Assembly: GCF_004519545.1 (NCBI RefSeq)
Contig: NZ_SDKM01000025.1
Location: forward strand, 1-64,000
Length of the DNA: 64,000 nucleotides
DNA from: Nocardioides guangzhouensis
GTDB lineage: Bacteria > Actinomycetota > Actinomycetes > Propionibacteriales > Nocardioidaceae
Direction of reading: 5' to 3'
Part shown: positions 16,751 through 25,637 of the stretch, piece after piece
Layout: each line of letters opens with the position of its first letter
How positions within the stretch are numbered: position 1 is the first letter of the stretch
Notes under the pieces: generated by a model
What the model was told of the DNA's origin: nothing
What the model saw: the letters and a program-made list of their open reading frames with translations, nothing else
Databases searched by the model: none
Translations under genes and position numbers: made by a program

Positions 16751-19700
16751 TCAGGCGACCGTGACGTCGGGCAGGGCGCGGTCGCGGACCTGGCCGAGGA
16801 TCGCCACCAGGTCGTCGACCTGGTCCTCGGTGAAGATCATGTCCGGTCCCTGGGGGGCGTTGTCGGTGAACGGCGACTCATACAGTCGGGCGACCTCCAT
16901 GACGCCGTTGGCGGTGAGGTGCTCGACGATGAGCTGGATGAACCGGAGCTGGTTGGCCGAGAAGGTGGCATCGGTGAGGTAGCGGTCGAACGCCGCGGTC
17001 GCGGCCTCTCGGTCCAGGCCGACCAGGGAGCGGACGAAGAGGCCGAGGCCGTGCGCTTCCTCCCGGGCCCGGGCGATGTCTTCCTGGGTACCGGCGCCGG
17101 ACTCGAGCAGCATGGTCTCCAGGGCTGCCAGGTCCTCGGGGGTGAGCTGCAGGTTGCGGCGTAGCCGCTGCAGGGCGAGGTGGTCCTCGTGGTCGCGGAG
17201 GTAGGCACGGGCCTTGGCCCGGAACCGCTCCCAGTTGGTGCCTGGGGTGACGCCGGGGAGGTCGACCACGGTGCCCTCGCCCAGCTCGTCGGCGAAGTCG
17301 GAGTAGACGATCGCGCGCCGGGACTTCTCCACGAACCGCACCAGGCCACGGACCCGGCGGCGGGCGAGCTCGAGCAGCGGCAGGGTGACGTCCACCCACC
17401 AGGAGTCACCCGCCAGCTGGTCGAGCAGCAGCTCCTGGGCCTTGACCGAGGGGATCGTCGTCTGGCCGAGCAGGGCGCCGGCGATGTCCTGGACCTGGGT
17501 ACGCAGCCGCTCGAAGAGGACGGCGTCGCCATCGAGGCGGGCGAGCTGCAGCCGCAGCAGGATGAGGTCGAACCGCTTGGCGTCCTCGTCGTCGTCGCGT
17601 TCGGAGGACGGCAGTCCGGCCAGGTGTCGGGCGACGTCGCCGGCCTCCTCGGGGGGCAGGTCCTGCCAGGCGTTCCAGTCGCGGTACTTCTCCACCCACT
17701 GCCGGGCGGGGCGGACCAGGAAGTTCTCGAGGTTCATGCCGGTGACGACCTGGTGCAGCGACCAGGCCACGTCGACGCGCAGCCCGCGTTCGGAGGTTTC
17801 GCCCTCGCCCACCGGCGGATCCTCGGCGTCCGTGGCGACGGCATGGTCGAGGGCGGTGACCAGGCCGAGGCGGGCCTCGAAGAGCCGCTCGGCCAGGGAC
17901 TTCTGCACCGAGCCCTCCGAGGTGGGAAGGTCCTGGCTGAAGAACTCGAGGTTGCCGCAGAAGTCGAAGACGTAGAAGTTCTTCTTGTCCTGCCCGGGTC
18001 CGAACAGGTCCGGGCACAGGCGGGTGCCGCGGCCGATCATCTGCCAGAACTTGCTCTTGGCGCGGACCATCTTGAAGAAGACCAGGTTGACGACCTCGGG
18101 GACGTCGATGCCGGTGTCGAGCATGTCGACGGAGATGGCGATGTGCGGGGCCCTGTCCTTGATCGAGAAGTCGTCGATGAGGGACTGGGCGTAGGTCACC
18201 GAGTGGGTGATCACCCGGGCCAGGTGGCCGGCGTGCTCGGGGTAGTTGAGGTTGAACCGTTGCTCGATGAACTCCGCGTGCTTCTGGCTCTTGGCGAAGA
18301 TGATGGTCTTGCCGATGCGGTCGCCGCCGGCGACCTTGTGCCCGTCGGTCATCAGGGTGGCGAGCACCTTGTCGACGGTGTCGGCGTTGAATAGGAACCG
18401 GTTGAGGTCTTCGGCGGACACCGCGTCGGGGACCTCGCCGTCCTCGTTCCACTCCAGGGAGTCCCAGTCGTCCTTCTCCTCCTCCGACAGGTCGTCGTAC
18501 CGGATGCCCTGGCGCAGGAACTTGGTCGGGACCGAGACGCCCACCGGGGGCACGAGGTAACCCTCCGCGACGGCTTCGTCGAGGCTGTAGGCGTCGGTGG
18601 GGACGCCGTCCTCGAGGTGGAACAGGCTGTAGGTGTTGCGGTCGACCTCGTCCTTGGGGGTTGCGGTGAGGCCGACCAGCAGGGAGTCGAACCAGCCGAA
18701 GATGGCGCGGTAGCGCTGGTAGACCGACCGGTGTGCCTCGTCGATGACGACCAGGTCGAAGTAGCCGGGCCCGAACAGCCGCCGGCCGGCGTCGGTCTCG
18801 TCGATCAGGTTCATCATCGTCGGGTAGCTGGAGACGAACACCCGGCCGTCGGCGTTCTTCTCGGTCACCAGGTTCACCGTGGTGACGTTCGGCAGGTGGG
18901 TCTTGAAGGCGTTGACGGCCTGGTTGACCAGTGCGGTGCGGTCGGCCAGGAACAGCACCCGCTTCACCCAGCCGGCGCGCATCAGCTGGTCGACCAGGGC
19001 GATGGTGGTGCGGGTCTTGCCCGATCCAGTGGCCATCACGAGCAGGGCGTCGCGTTGCTTGGCGGTGAATGCGTCGCCCACGGCGCGGATGGCGCGTTGC
19101 TGGTAGTGGCGGCCGACGATGTCCTTGTCGATGGTGGTGTCCGCCAGCGGGAGGCGGCCCGTGCGGCGCTGCACCGTCAGTTCGAGCTCGTCGGCGGTGA
19201 GGAACCCCTCCATCCGGCGGGGTGGGTATCCGGCGGCGTCGTCCCACAGCCAGGTATGATAGCCGTTGGTGTAGAAGATCACCGGCCGGCGGCCGGTCAT
19301 CTGCTGAAGGCAGTCGGCGTAGAGCTTGGCCTGCTGCTGACCGATCGCGGGCTCGACGGTGGTCTTCTTGGCCTCCACCACCGCCAGCGGTAACCCGTCG
19401 CTCCCCCACAGCACGTAGTCCACGAAGCCCACACCCTGGGCGTTGGGCATCCCGGTGACCTCGAACTCGCGGTCCCGAGCCTCGGTGAGCAGCCAGCCGG
19501 CTTCGCGGAGCAGCTCGTCGATGATCAGCTCGCGCGTCTGCGCCTCGGAGTAGTCGTGGGTGTCGATCGCGGCGGTCGCGGCCTGCGCCGCCTCGATCTG
19601 CCGGCGGAGCTCCGCGATCTCGGCGTCCTTCGCCGCGGCGAGGTCGTCACGCTCCCGCAGCGCGCGGGCGTGTGCCTCGTCCTGCTGCCGGAACTTCTCC

Positions 19701-20164
19701 GCCAGCTGCGCGACCTCGGCCCGGCTCAGCGGAGTGTTCTGCCCTGCCAGCTTCGGGTCGAACACGGCGCCGGTGGGCACCGCGGCCGGGTCGGTGGAGT
19801 AGCGGAACGCCGTCCACACCACGATGTGGTGCAACTCGCGGAGCACGTCGACCGCGACGCGAGGAGGCAGCGGCTGCACGTCGTGCACGGCGCGGTTGCC
19901 CAACTTCCGGATCAGGTTCAGCTTCTGCCCGATCCCCACACCCACCCGGCGCTGGAAGGCCGGCTCGTTGATCCGCGCAGACAAGTCGTCCCGGTAGGGC
20001 ACCGGCAGCCTGTCGACGTCGTAGATCAGCCCGACCAGCTGTTCGGCCCCCCGGCGGGCGTAGATGCACGCGGTGCGCGGGTCAGACGCGAGGTATCCCT
20101 CGGCGCGCACGCAGTCCGTGTGGACCTCCGGCCACACGGTCTTGATGAAGTCGAAGTTGCTCAC
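16751..20164 (-). CDS. hsdR: Type I restriction endonuclease subunit R
   Basis: 1137 residues, the motor and nuclease subunit that translocates and cuts unmodified DNA. Order: an N-terminal DUF4145-like helical domain (1-130), a coiled coil (150-200), and the HsdR nuclease domain with D249, E264 and K266 in VDYVLWG...AVVEAKKT. Next are the SF2 helicase with Walker A ATGSGKT (378-384), DEAH box (475-478) and LTATP motif, then helicase motif VI in MIGRGTRLCPD, and a C-terminal EcoEI_R_C-type helical region. This layout fits the EcoEI-like subgroup. It is first by position but transcribed last: hsdM, hsdS and hsdR run on the minus strand. hsdS ends 23 bases upstream of the hsdR start. All catalytic motifs look intact. 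Confidence 0.92.
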   Translation of the reverse strand: MSNFDFIKTVWPEVHTDCVRAEGYLASDPRTACIYARRGAEQLVGLIYDVDRLPVPYRDDLSARINEPAFQRRVGVGIGQKLNLIRKLGNRAVHDVQPLPPRVAVDVLRELHHIVVWTAFRYSTDPAAVPTGAVFDPKLAGQNTPLSRAEVAQLAEKFRQQDEAHARALRERDDLAAAKDAEIAELRRQIEAAQAATAAIDTHDYSEAQTRELIIDELLREAGWLLTEARDREFEVTGMPNAQGVGFVDYVLWGSDGLPLAVVEAKKTTVEPAIGQQQAKLYADCLQQMTGRRPVIFYTNGYHTWLWDDAAGYPPRRMEGFLTADELELTVQRRTGRLPLADTTIDKDIVGRHYQQRAIRAVGDAFTAKQRDALLVMATGSGKTRTTIALVDQLMRAGWVKRVLFLADRTALVNQAVNAFKTHLPNVTTVNLVTEKNADGRVFVSSYPTMMNLIDETDAGRRLFGPGYFDLVVIDEAHRSVYQRYRAIFGWFDSLLVGLTATPKDEVDRNTYSLFHLEDGVPTDAYSLDEAVAEGYLVPPVGVSVPTKFLRQGIRYDDLSEEEKDDWDSLEWNEDGEVPDAVSAEDLNRFLFNADTVDKVLATLMTDGHKVAGGDRIGKTIIFAKSQKHAEFIEQRFNLNYPEHAGHLARVITHSVTYAQSLIDDFSIKDRAPHIAISVDMLDTGIDVPEVVNLVFFKMVRAKSKFWQMIGRGTRLCPDLFGPGQDKKNFYVFDFCGNLEFFSQDLPTSEGSVQKSLAERLFEARLGLVTALDHAVATDAEDPPVGEGETSERGLRVDVAWSLHQVVTGMNLENFLVRPARQWVEKYRDWNAWQDLPPEEAGDVARHLAGLPSSERDDDEDAKRFDLILLRLQLARLDGDAVLFERLRTQVQDIAGALLGQTTIPSVKAQELLLDQLAGDSWWVDVTLPLLELARRRVRGLVRFVEKSRRAIVYSDFADELGEGTVVDLPGVTPGTNWERFRAKARAYLRDHEDHLALQRLRRNLQLTPEDLAALETMLLESGAGTQEDIARAREEAHGLGLFVRSLVGLDREAATAAFDRYLTDATFSANQLRFIQLIVEHLTANGVMEVARLYESPFTDNAPQGPDMIFTEDQVDDLVAILGQVRDRALPDVTVA

Positions 20165-20186
20165 GCCTGAGTCCCCCGGATGCCCT

Positions 20187-21371
20187 TTAGATGCCTAGAT
20201 TGAACGTATCGGCCGATTCGCGGAGGGACCCTGTGAATGCAGAGGTCCGTAGCGATTCGCGGAGCTCAAGTAGAGCTTCTAGGCCGTCTTGGGCTCTCAA
20301 CCCCAAGGCCCTGATCGCCTGCATGCGCACCACGAAGCGCAACTGCTGTTCCATTGGGGGAGCGATGACATAGAAGGCCTTGATGTCCTTCAAGTTCACG
20401 GTCTTCTGGGCCGCGCCTCTTGCGGCGGCGTCGGCTTGCCGCCTCACCGCTGGTGACGCCATCTGAACCCAGAGAAACTCCGGATGAATGAGCTCGCGAT
20501 GCGGTTTCAGATGTGCGATGTGCCTCTGGAAAGCGAACTTCCTCGCCGTTCGCACAACTGCCGGAACGCCGTACGAACCGACCGTCGAGTAGAGGACGTC
20601 ACCTGGCTCAATGGGGCAACGGGCTGTCAGTTCTGCATGTGTTTCGTCGGAGATGAATTTGCTCGTCTCCAGGTCGATCTCGCCAGAGGCGATGTTGCTG
20701 ACGAAGAGAAAGGGATGACCCGTTTGCGCCCAGGTCGGCGATTGGTGTGTTCCGTCGGTGATCCGCGTGCAGAGCTCGGCGAGCGGCACAGGTTCTGAAG
20801 CGCAATCGTCGAACATCTCGCGGAAGAGTGCCTGCGGAAGGGCATTGAGGTAGGCGAGGGCTTGGCGCCGCTTGGTGCGGAGCTCGTCAGCCTGATCGAG
20901 GATGGCGGCGATGCGGCGCTGCTCTTGGACGGACGGGAGAGGCACTTCGACCCGCGCAACGGTTGCCTTCGAGACCTCCTTGAACGTCGCCCCGTTACCC
21001 AATGACTGCAGGTATTCCTTGTGGGAGCTGAGCCAGTGGTAGAGGTACTTGGCATCAACGAGGCCAGCCTTTGGAATGAGGCTCTTGAAGCCCTGATTCG
21101 TCGCCATCGGAATCGTGTTGATGGCCACGTGTCCGATGGGTGCCCGTGAGCTCAGAAGCACAGAGCCCACCGGCAGGATCCTCGCAGAGCAGCTGGCCAG
21201 TCCGGCGGCAGTGAGCTTGCGTGGCGTGCTCCCGATGTATGCACGCTCAAGCACGCTCAGGTCGGCAGGCGTCGCCCACGAGATGTCCCCGCCCCAGTAC
21301 TCGGCTACGGCGCTCTTGGGCGTCGCACCAGACACGATCTCGCAGCACTCACCCAATGCCACTCGCTTCAA
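20187..21371 (-). CDS. hsdS: Type I restriction-modification specificity subunit S
   Basis: 394 residues with two target-recognition domains. The first spans about 1-150 (LGECCEIVSGATPKS ... YWGGDISWATPADL) and the second about 195-345 (LAELCTRITDGTHQSPTW ... FLFVSNIASGEI). Each ends in a conserved helix for subunit spacing: VPLPSVQEQRRIAAILDQAD and VIAPPMEQQLRFVVRMQAIR. It directs HsdM and HsdR to a bipartite sequence that cannot be predicted from the protein alone. The TTG start overlaps the hsdM stop in a TTGA junction, so translation is coupled. Codon usage is less GC-biased than in its partners, which is usual for horizontally shuffled specificity genes. Confidence 0.92.
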   Translation of the reverse strand: MKRVALGECCEIVSGATPKSAVAEYWGGDISWATPADLSVLERAYIGSTPRKLTAAGLASCSARILPVGSVLLSSRAPIGHVAINTIPMATNQGFKSLIPKAGLVDAKYLYHWLSSHKEYLQSLGNGATFKEVSKATVARVEVPLPSVQEQRRIAAILDQADELRTKRRQALAYLNALPQALFREMFDDCASEPVPLAELCTRITDGTHQSPTWAQTGHPFLFVSNIASGEIDLETSKFISDETHAELTARCPIEPGDVLYSTVGSYGVPAVVRTARKFAFQRHIAHLKPHRELIHPEFLWVQMASPAVRRQADAAARGAAQKTVNLKDIKAFYVIAPPMEQQLRFVVRMQAIRALGLRAQDGLEALLELRESLRTSAFTGSLRESADTFNLGI

Positions 21372-22828
21372 GAGAGCATGCCCTTCAAGTCGGCCAGCCC
21401 GCGCTGGATCTCGCCATCCAGCTCCTCGAGGTCAGCAATGATTTCGAGTGGTGGGCGGTGCTCGACCTCGTCGTGCACGACCTGCTTGTACCGGTTCAGG
21501 GAAAGGTCGTAACCCTGCCCGACGATGTCCTCTTTTTGCACACAGAAGCTCTGCTCGGTCCGAGGACGATCCCGTTCTTCGCGGTCGCGCTGAGCCCATC
21601 GGGCGAGGACGTCAGGCAGGTCATTGGCCGCGACAGGCGTGCGCTTGTCGTCGAGACTGAATCCGTCCGCCTGGACGTCGTAGAACCAGACATGATCGGT
21701 CCCACCGCTGTTGGTCTTGGTGAAGAAGAGGATCGCGGTCGAGACCCCGGCGTAGGGCCGGAAGACACCAGATGGCAGCTTCACCACGGCATCGAGCTTC
21801 TGGTCTTCGACCAGAATCCGGCGCAGGTCTTTGTGCGCCTTGGAGGACCCGAAGAGGACCCCGTCGGGGACGATGACGGCGGCCCGGCCGCCCGGCTTCA
21901 ACAGGCGGAGGAAGAGTGCAAGGAAGAGCAGTTCGGTCTTCTTGGTCTTGACGACGCGCTGAAGGTCCTTGGACGTGGACTCGTAGTCCAGGCTGCCGGC
22001 GAACGGCGGATTCGCCAGAATGAGGCTGTACAAGCCCTCCTCCCCGGCGGCCCCTTCCGAGAGCGAGTCGCGGTAGCGAATGTCGGGGCTCTCGACACCA
22101 TGAAGAAGCATGTTCATGCTTCCGATACGCAACATCGTGGAGTCGAAGTCGTAGCCGTGGAACATGCTGCGGTGGTAATGCTGACGCTGCTGCTCGTCGG
22201 TCATAACGGACGGGTGTTGGGTGCGCACGTACTCCGAGGAAGCCACGAGGAAACCGGCGGTACCGCAGGCTGGGTCGCAGATCTGGTCGGTCGGGCCGGG
22301 CGCAGTCAAGTCGACCATCAACTGGATGATGTGCCGCGGAGTGCGGAACTGACCGTTCTGCCCGGCCGACGCAATCTTGCTGAGCATGTACTCGTACAGG
22401 TCGCCGTTGGTGTCGCGGTCCTGCATCGGCACGTCGTCGAGCATGTCGACAACCCGGGACAGCAGTGCCGGCGTCGGGATGGTGAACCTGGCGTCCTTCA
22501 TGTGCTCGGAGTACGTGGAACCGTCACCGCCGAGCTGGCGGAGGTAGGGGAACACCTGCTCCCCGACCACCTTGTACATGACGCCGGGCTCGAGATCCTT
22601 GAAGTGCGACCACCGCAGTTCGGCCTGACCAGACTGGAACACCGGGTTCTCGATCGGTCTGCCCGTCCTGTTCGACTTCTTCTCGGCCAGGGTCTGCAGG
22701 TCGTCGAGGCGGCGGATGAACAGCAGGTAGGTAATCTGCTCAATCACCTCCAGCGGGTTGGAGATGCCGCCAGACCAGAACGCGTCCCAGATCCTGTCGA
22801 TCTTGCTCTTGAGCTCACCGGTGATCAC
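21368..22828 (-). CDS. hsdM: Type I restriction-modification DNA methyltransferase subunit M
   Basis: 486 residues, an N6-adenine methyltransferase using S-adenosylmethionine. The N-terminal HsdM helical bundle contains LEVIEQITYLLFIRRLDDLQ. The SAM-binding motif is DPACGTAGF (185-193), and the catalytic motif IV is NPPF (273-276). GTG start at 22828. It is the promoter-proximal gene of the hsdM-hsdS-hsdR operon, so methylation capacity is made first. Length and motifs are complete, so it should be functional. Confidence 0.93.
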   Translation of the reverse strand: MITGELKSKIDRIWDAFWSGGISNPLEVIEQITYLLFIRRLDDLQTLAEKKSNRTGRPIENPVFQSGQAELRWSHFKDLEPGVMYKVVGEQVFPYLRQLGGDGSTYSEHMKDARFTIPTPALLSRVVDMLDDVPMQDRDTNGDLYEYMLSKIASAGQNGQFRTPRHIIQLMVDLTAPGPTDQICDPACGTAGFLVASSEYVRTQHPSVMTDEQQRQHYHRSMFHGYDFDSTMLRIGSMNMLLHGVESPDIRYRDSLSEGAAGEEGLYSLILANPPFAGSLDYESTSKDLQRVVKTKKTELLFLALFLRLLKPGGRAAVIVPDGVLFGSSKAHKDLRRILVEDQKLDAVVKLPSGVFRPYAGVSTAILFFTKTNSGGTDHVWFYDVQADGFSLDDKRTPVAANDLPDVLARWAQRDREERDRPRTEQSFCVQKEDIVGQGYDLSLNRYKQVVHDEVEHRPPLEIIADLEELDGEIQRGLADLKGMLS

Positions 22829-23314
22829 CGGGCAACCCTAGACGGCTCCACCCACAGGCACTTGAAGACACGAGAGCCGCCCCGACGGGTGTCAGGGCGG
22901 CTCTCGTTCAAGAGGGCTGGCTCTCCGCGGCGTGCGCCGCGATGACCGGCAATCTGCGAAGAATCTCCGCCAATTCTGCGAAGACCTCCCGTTGAAGCCC
23001 ACGGGAATCGAATACGCGTCCTTGGTACGCCGGAGGAGTAGGCGAAGGAACCCCGGGTGCGCACACCGGCTTCTACGCGTCAGAAGCGTCTGGTGCGTGC
23101 TGGGGGCCGCCGGGGTCCATCAGCCTGGGCTGATAGCACGAAGGGTCCAGGACGCCAAGGTCGGCAACCGTCCACCACGTGCGCTGGTTCACGTCACGGC
23201 TTCGCCGCGGCGAGAGCTTCGCGCGCTCACCCACTGCACGGCGGACATCCCCCGGCACCCTCTCGGTCGCCGGCATCCGCCGGCCGCTCCCAAACGAGCC
23301 CACCGGAGGTCTCC
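22829..23314. other. Divergent intergenic region upstream of hsdM
   Basis: About 485 bp with no supported gene. CGAGAGCCGCCC (22871-22882) and GGGCGGCTCTCG (22895-22906) form a perfect 12-bp inverted repeat 43 bases before the hsdM start; it could be a terminator or an operator. The decamer TCTGCGAAGA occurs twice, at 22953 and 22975 (22-bp spacing), in a promoter-like position. The remainder shows nothing recognised. Confidence 0.45.
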
Positions 23315-24244
23315 GTGTCCCCCAACCAGCCCACCCCCGCTGATCCCGTTCCCTGGCCCCCCGACCAGACGCCTGCCGACCTCAAGGGCCTGGCGCAGGC
23401 GCTGTCTCACCTCCGTGTGTCCTCGTCGGCCACCCCAGCTCACTACCAGCGCATCACCAGCTTGGTCGAGACCGCGCCTCGGAAGATCACCGCAACACGG
23501 TTGGCGACCGCGGGCTTCCTGGACGGCGTCCAAGCACGCTCTGTTCTCGCCCGAAATGAACACCGGGATCTGACCCTCACGTGGGTCGCGGCAGGCACGG
23601 TTCACAATCGGGCGCTCACGTCCTTCGAACAGCGCCTCGCGGTCGTGTGCAGCGCTCGGGACGTGGGGCTCGTGCGCAACGCGGGGGCCGTGCCGATCGT
23701 TGAACTCCGCGAGATCCACCCTTCGAATCTCGCGCTCGCCACGGATGCCTGGATTGACCAGACGCGGCAGAAGCTCGAGGCCCAGGTCCTCGCGTCAACG
23801 CCCTGTCCTCCCGGGCAGGTCGTGGTGGTGGACGGCTCGCTGCCGCCCGGATGCGGTCGTGACGACGCGATCGGCATCGTGAAGTCGGCTCTGGACACCA
23901 CCTGGATCAGCGACCCGGCCCTCTTCCCCGCTATCGGGGGGTGGCGTAGTCCTGCCTTGAGACTTTCGGCGCTCTGCCAAGGTGAGAGCGACCGCCTCAC
24001 CGCATTTGTCCGTCTGCGCACAGCCACCGGAGCGCACCCGTGGGGATTCTCGCTGATCCGTGTTGAGACCTTCGACAACGCCGGCGGCATCGACTTCCTC
24101 GACGCCGCCTGCGCCCTCGCCGTGAGCCAGGCCCAACACTTGGGAAGCGCTGACCCGCGCGCGGAGTGCCAGCCCGCCGGCATGTATCAGACAGAGCTCT
24201 GCCTCAAGGCGCAGATTCCGCTCGCCCTCCGAGTGCTCCGCTGA
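23315..24244 (+). CDS. NurA-like RNase-H-fold nuclease domain protein
   Basis: 309 residues from the GTG at 23315, with GGAGG upstream. Two motifs fit the NurA nuclease family. The first is an Asp-Gly after a strand (TAGFLDGVQARS, D70) followed by DLTLTWVAAGTVHN. The second is VVVDGSLPPG (D173) followed by AIGIVKSALD, with the family Lys (K190). Later parts (LTAFVRLRTATG, WGFSLIRVETFD) look like the closing strands. NurA proteins are Mn2+-dependent nucleases that usually work with HerA-type ATPases in end resection or defence; no HerA gene is adjacent. It is divergent from the type I system. Family assignment rests on motif shape only. Confidence 0.4.
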   Translation: MSPNQPTPADPVPWPPDQTPADLKGLAQALSHLRVSSSATPAHYQRITSLVETAPRKITATRLATAGFLDGVQARSVLARNEHRDLTLTWVAAGTVHNRALTSFEQRLAVVCSARDVGLVRNAGAVPIVELREIHPSNLALATDAWIDQTRQKLEAQVLASTPCPPGQVVVVDGSLPPGCGRDDAIGIVKSALDTTWISDPALFPAIGGWRSPALRLSALCQGESDRLTAFVRLRTATGAHPWGFSLIRVETFDNAGGIDFLDAACALAVSQAQHLGSADPRAECQPAGMYQTELCLKAQIPLALRVLR

Positions 24245-24334
24245 CCAGCACCCGGCGTCGACCGCTCGCACGGAGTGGCGACTGTGACGAAGTCCTAGCG
24301 GTGAATCATTGCGCGCTCCGATCTGCGCCGAACC

Positions 24335-24640
24335 ATGCCGTTCATGAGCACCCCTGGAGGCATCCCCACGCACACGCTCACCCCCCTGGCTCTCGCGATC
24401 GGCGATGCGCTCGACGCGGGCTGGGATCTCGCCCACCTGCACGACGCGGTGCTCGCAGACTGCCCGGCCGAATCCTCCGCTCGGGACGTGCTCATCGACG
24501 TGGTCCTCGCGGCGCACGCGCTGCTGGTTGGGCTCGACCCAGCATGGCTCGAGCTCTGCCTCGTTTGGCCCGCACCGAGCTTGGACACCGCGGTCGTGCT
24601 CGCCACCGCCCGAGCGCGGCACCTCTCCTCGAAGAGCTGA
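24335..24640 (+). CDS. Small helical hypothetical protein
   Basis: 101 residues (or 98 from the ATG at 24344). It is helical and acidic, with hydrophobic positions regularly spaced (LALAIGDALDAGWDLAHLHD, VLIDVVLAAHALLVGLDPAW). No strong ribosome-binding site is seen. It starts 90 bases after the NurA-like gene on the same strand, so it may be co-transcribed. The family is not recognised. Confidence 0.45.
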   Translation: MPFMSTPGGIPTHTLTPLALAIGDALDAGWDLAHLHDAVLADCPAESSARDVLIDVVLAAHALLVGLDPAWLELCLVWPAPSLDTAVVLATARARHLSSKS

Positions 24641-24751
24641 AGTCATTGGTTGGGCCTGCTGCCCGCGCGCTCACGGTCCGCACCCGACACCCCGTGTCCG
24701 CATCACGGGTCCCACCGGGTCCCGGGTGCCCAAACCAATGGAGAAGAACCC

Positions 24752-25120
24752 ATGCCCAATCAGTTGGAAATGGACCTCGAGAAGCGCGTCCACGATTCCC
24801 TCCCTCCGACCAAGCAGCGCCGACTGCGGTGGCTGGTCGCCGCGCGCAAGTACGCCGCCCAGGCCATCGCCGAGGCCAGCTGCCTCGGCCTGCACGACGC
24901 TCCGGGACTCGATCGCCAGGTCGTTCTCGCCGAGTCCGCGATCGAGGACCTCATCCCCGACCGGGCCGCGGCCGCAGCGCTCATGGCGGAGTACGCCGTT
25001 AGCGACGCCGCGTTGATCCACAACCGCGGCGACAGTCCCCTCGGATTCGACTGCGCCGTGTGCTCTGGTCGGTACGGGATCGAGAGCATCCTTGCCCGAA
25101 TCGCCGATCTAGGCGACTAG
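24752..25120 (+). CDS. Small hypothetical protein with CxxC pair
   Basis: 122 residues. The start ATG is preceded by GGAGAAGAACCC. It is helical, with a basic segment near the N-terminus (KQRRLRWLVAARKYAAQAI) and a C-terminal FDCAVCSGRYGIES that could bind metal or form a disulfide. It follows the previous small gene by 110 bases and is closed by a perfect hairpin 9 bases after the stop. The family is not recognised. Confidence 0.5.
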   Translation: MPNQLEMDLEKRVHDSLPPTKQRRLRWLVAARKYAAQAIAEASCLGLHDAPGLDRQVVLAESAIEDLIPDRAAAAALMAEYAVSDAALIHNRGDSPLGFDCAVCSGRYGIESILARIADLGD

Positions 25121-25129
25121 CTCCACCTA

Positions 25130-25161
25130 CTGCGGCCGGCACTTCACAGTGCCGGCCGCAG
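25130..25161 (+). terminator. Strong hairpin terminator
   Basis: CTGCGGCCGGCAC and GTGCCGGCCGCAG form a perfect 13-bp stem with a 6-base loop, directly after the 122-residue gene. Confidence 0.75.
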
Positions 25162-25277
25162 TCGTATGACCAGCGCTGGGCGTGAGACGCCAACGAAGTC
25201 GCTGGGTGGTTCAACCTGGCCACGCCTTGTCCGGTGAGCAGGTTGCGGATGGACAGACGCGGCGGACGGTCCCGACC

Positions 25278-25481
25278 ATGTCAGTTGACTCAACATCGGC
25301 CACGGAACGCGCAGAAACGATGGCCGCGCCGCTCACCGACCCCGCATTCGTTCGAAAGCTCCTGCGATGGGCCGAGGACCCGGAATCTCCATCGCCAGAG
25401 GGCTGGTCTGGCGATCGACTGTTGTTCAAGGTTCTGGTCGTCGACGACCCTCACAGCGACCGCAGCCAGGGCAACGGCTGA
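25278..25481 (+). CDS. Possible 67-residue hypothetical protein
   Basis: Starts MSVDSTSATERAETM and contains LTDPAFVRKLLRWAEDPESP. It is acidic and compact, with no recognised domain. No clear ribosome-binding site is present. The spacing before the giant gene (157 bases) and the same strand allow, but do not prove, co-transcription. Confidence 0.35.
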   Translation: MSVDSTSATERAETMAAPLTDPAFVRKLLRWAEDPESPSPEGWSGDRLLFKVLVVDDPHSDRSQGNG

Positions 25482-25637
25482 CCCGACATCAGTCTGATGA
25501 CATTCGAATTTCGGTGAGCGATGGCGGCCTGTTGAGTCAGCTCAACGATGTGCCCTACACAACTTGTGAGCCTATTGCATCTCGACGAGGACCGAGCACG
25601 GTCTCCCGGCAACACCGCCCTACCGCCAGGAGAATCC

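Noticed and set aside
22981..23045. A tRNA-like T-arm or attachment-site sequence (CGGGAATCGAATACGCG)
   Set aside because: It lacks the GGTTCGAATCC core and no cloverleaf can be drawn around it. It does not match the tRNA-Tyr 3' end.
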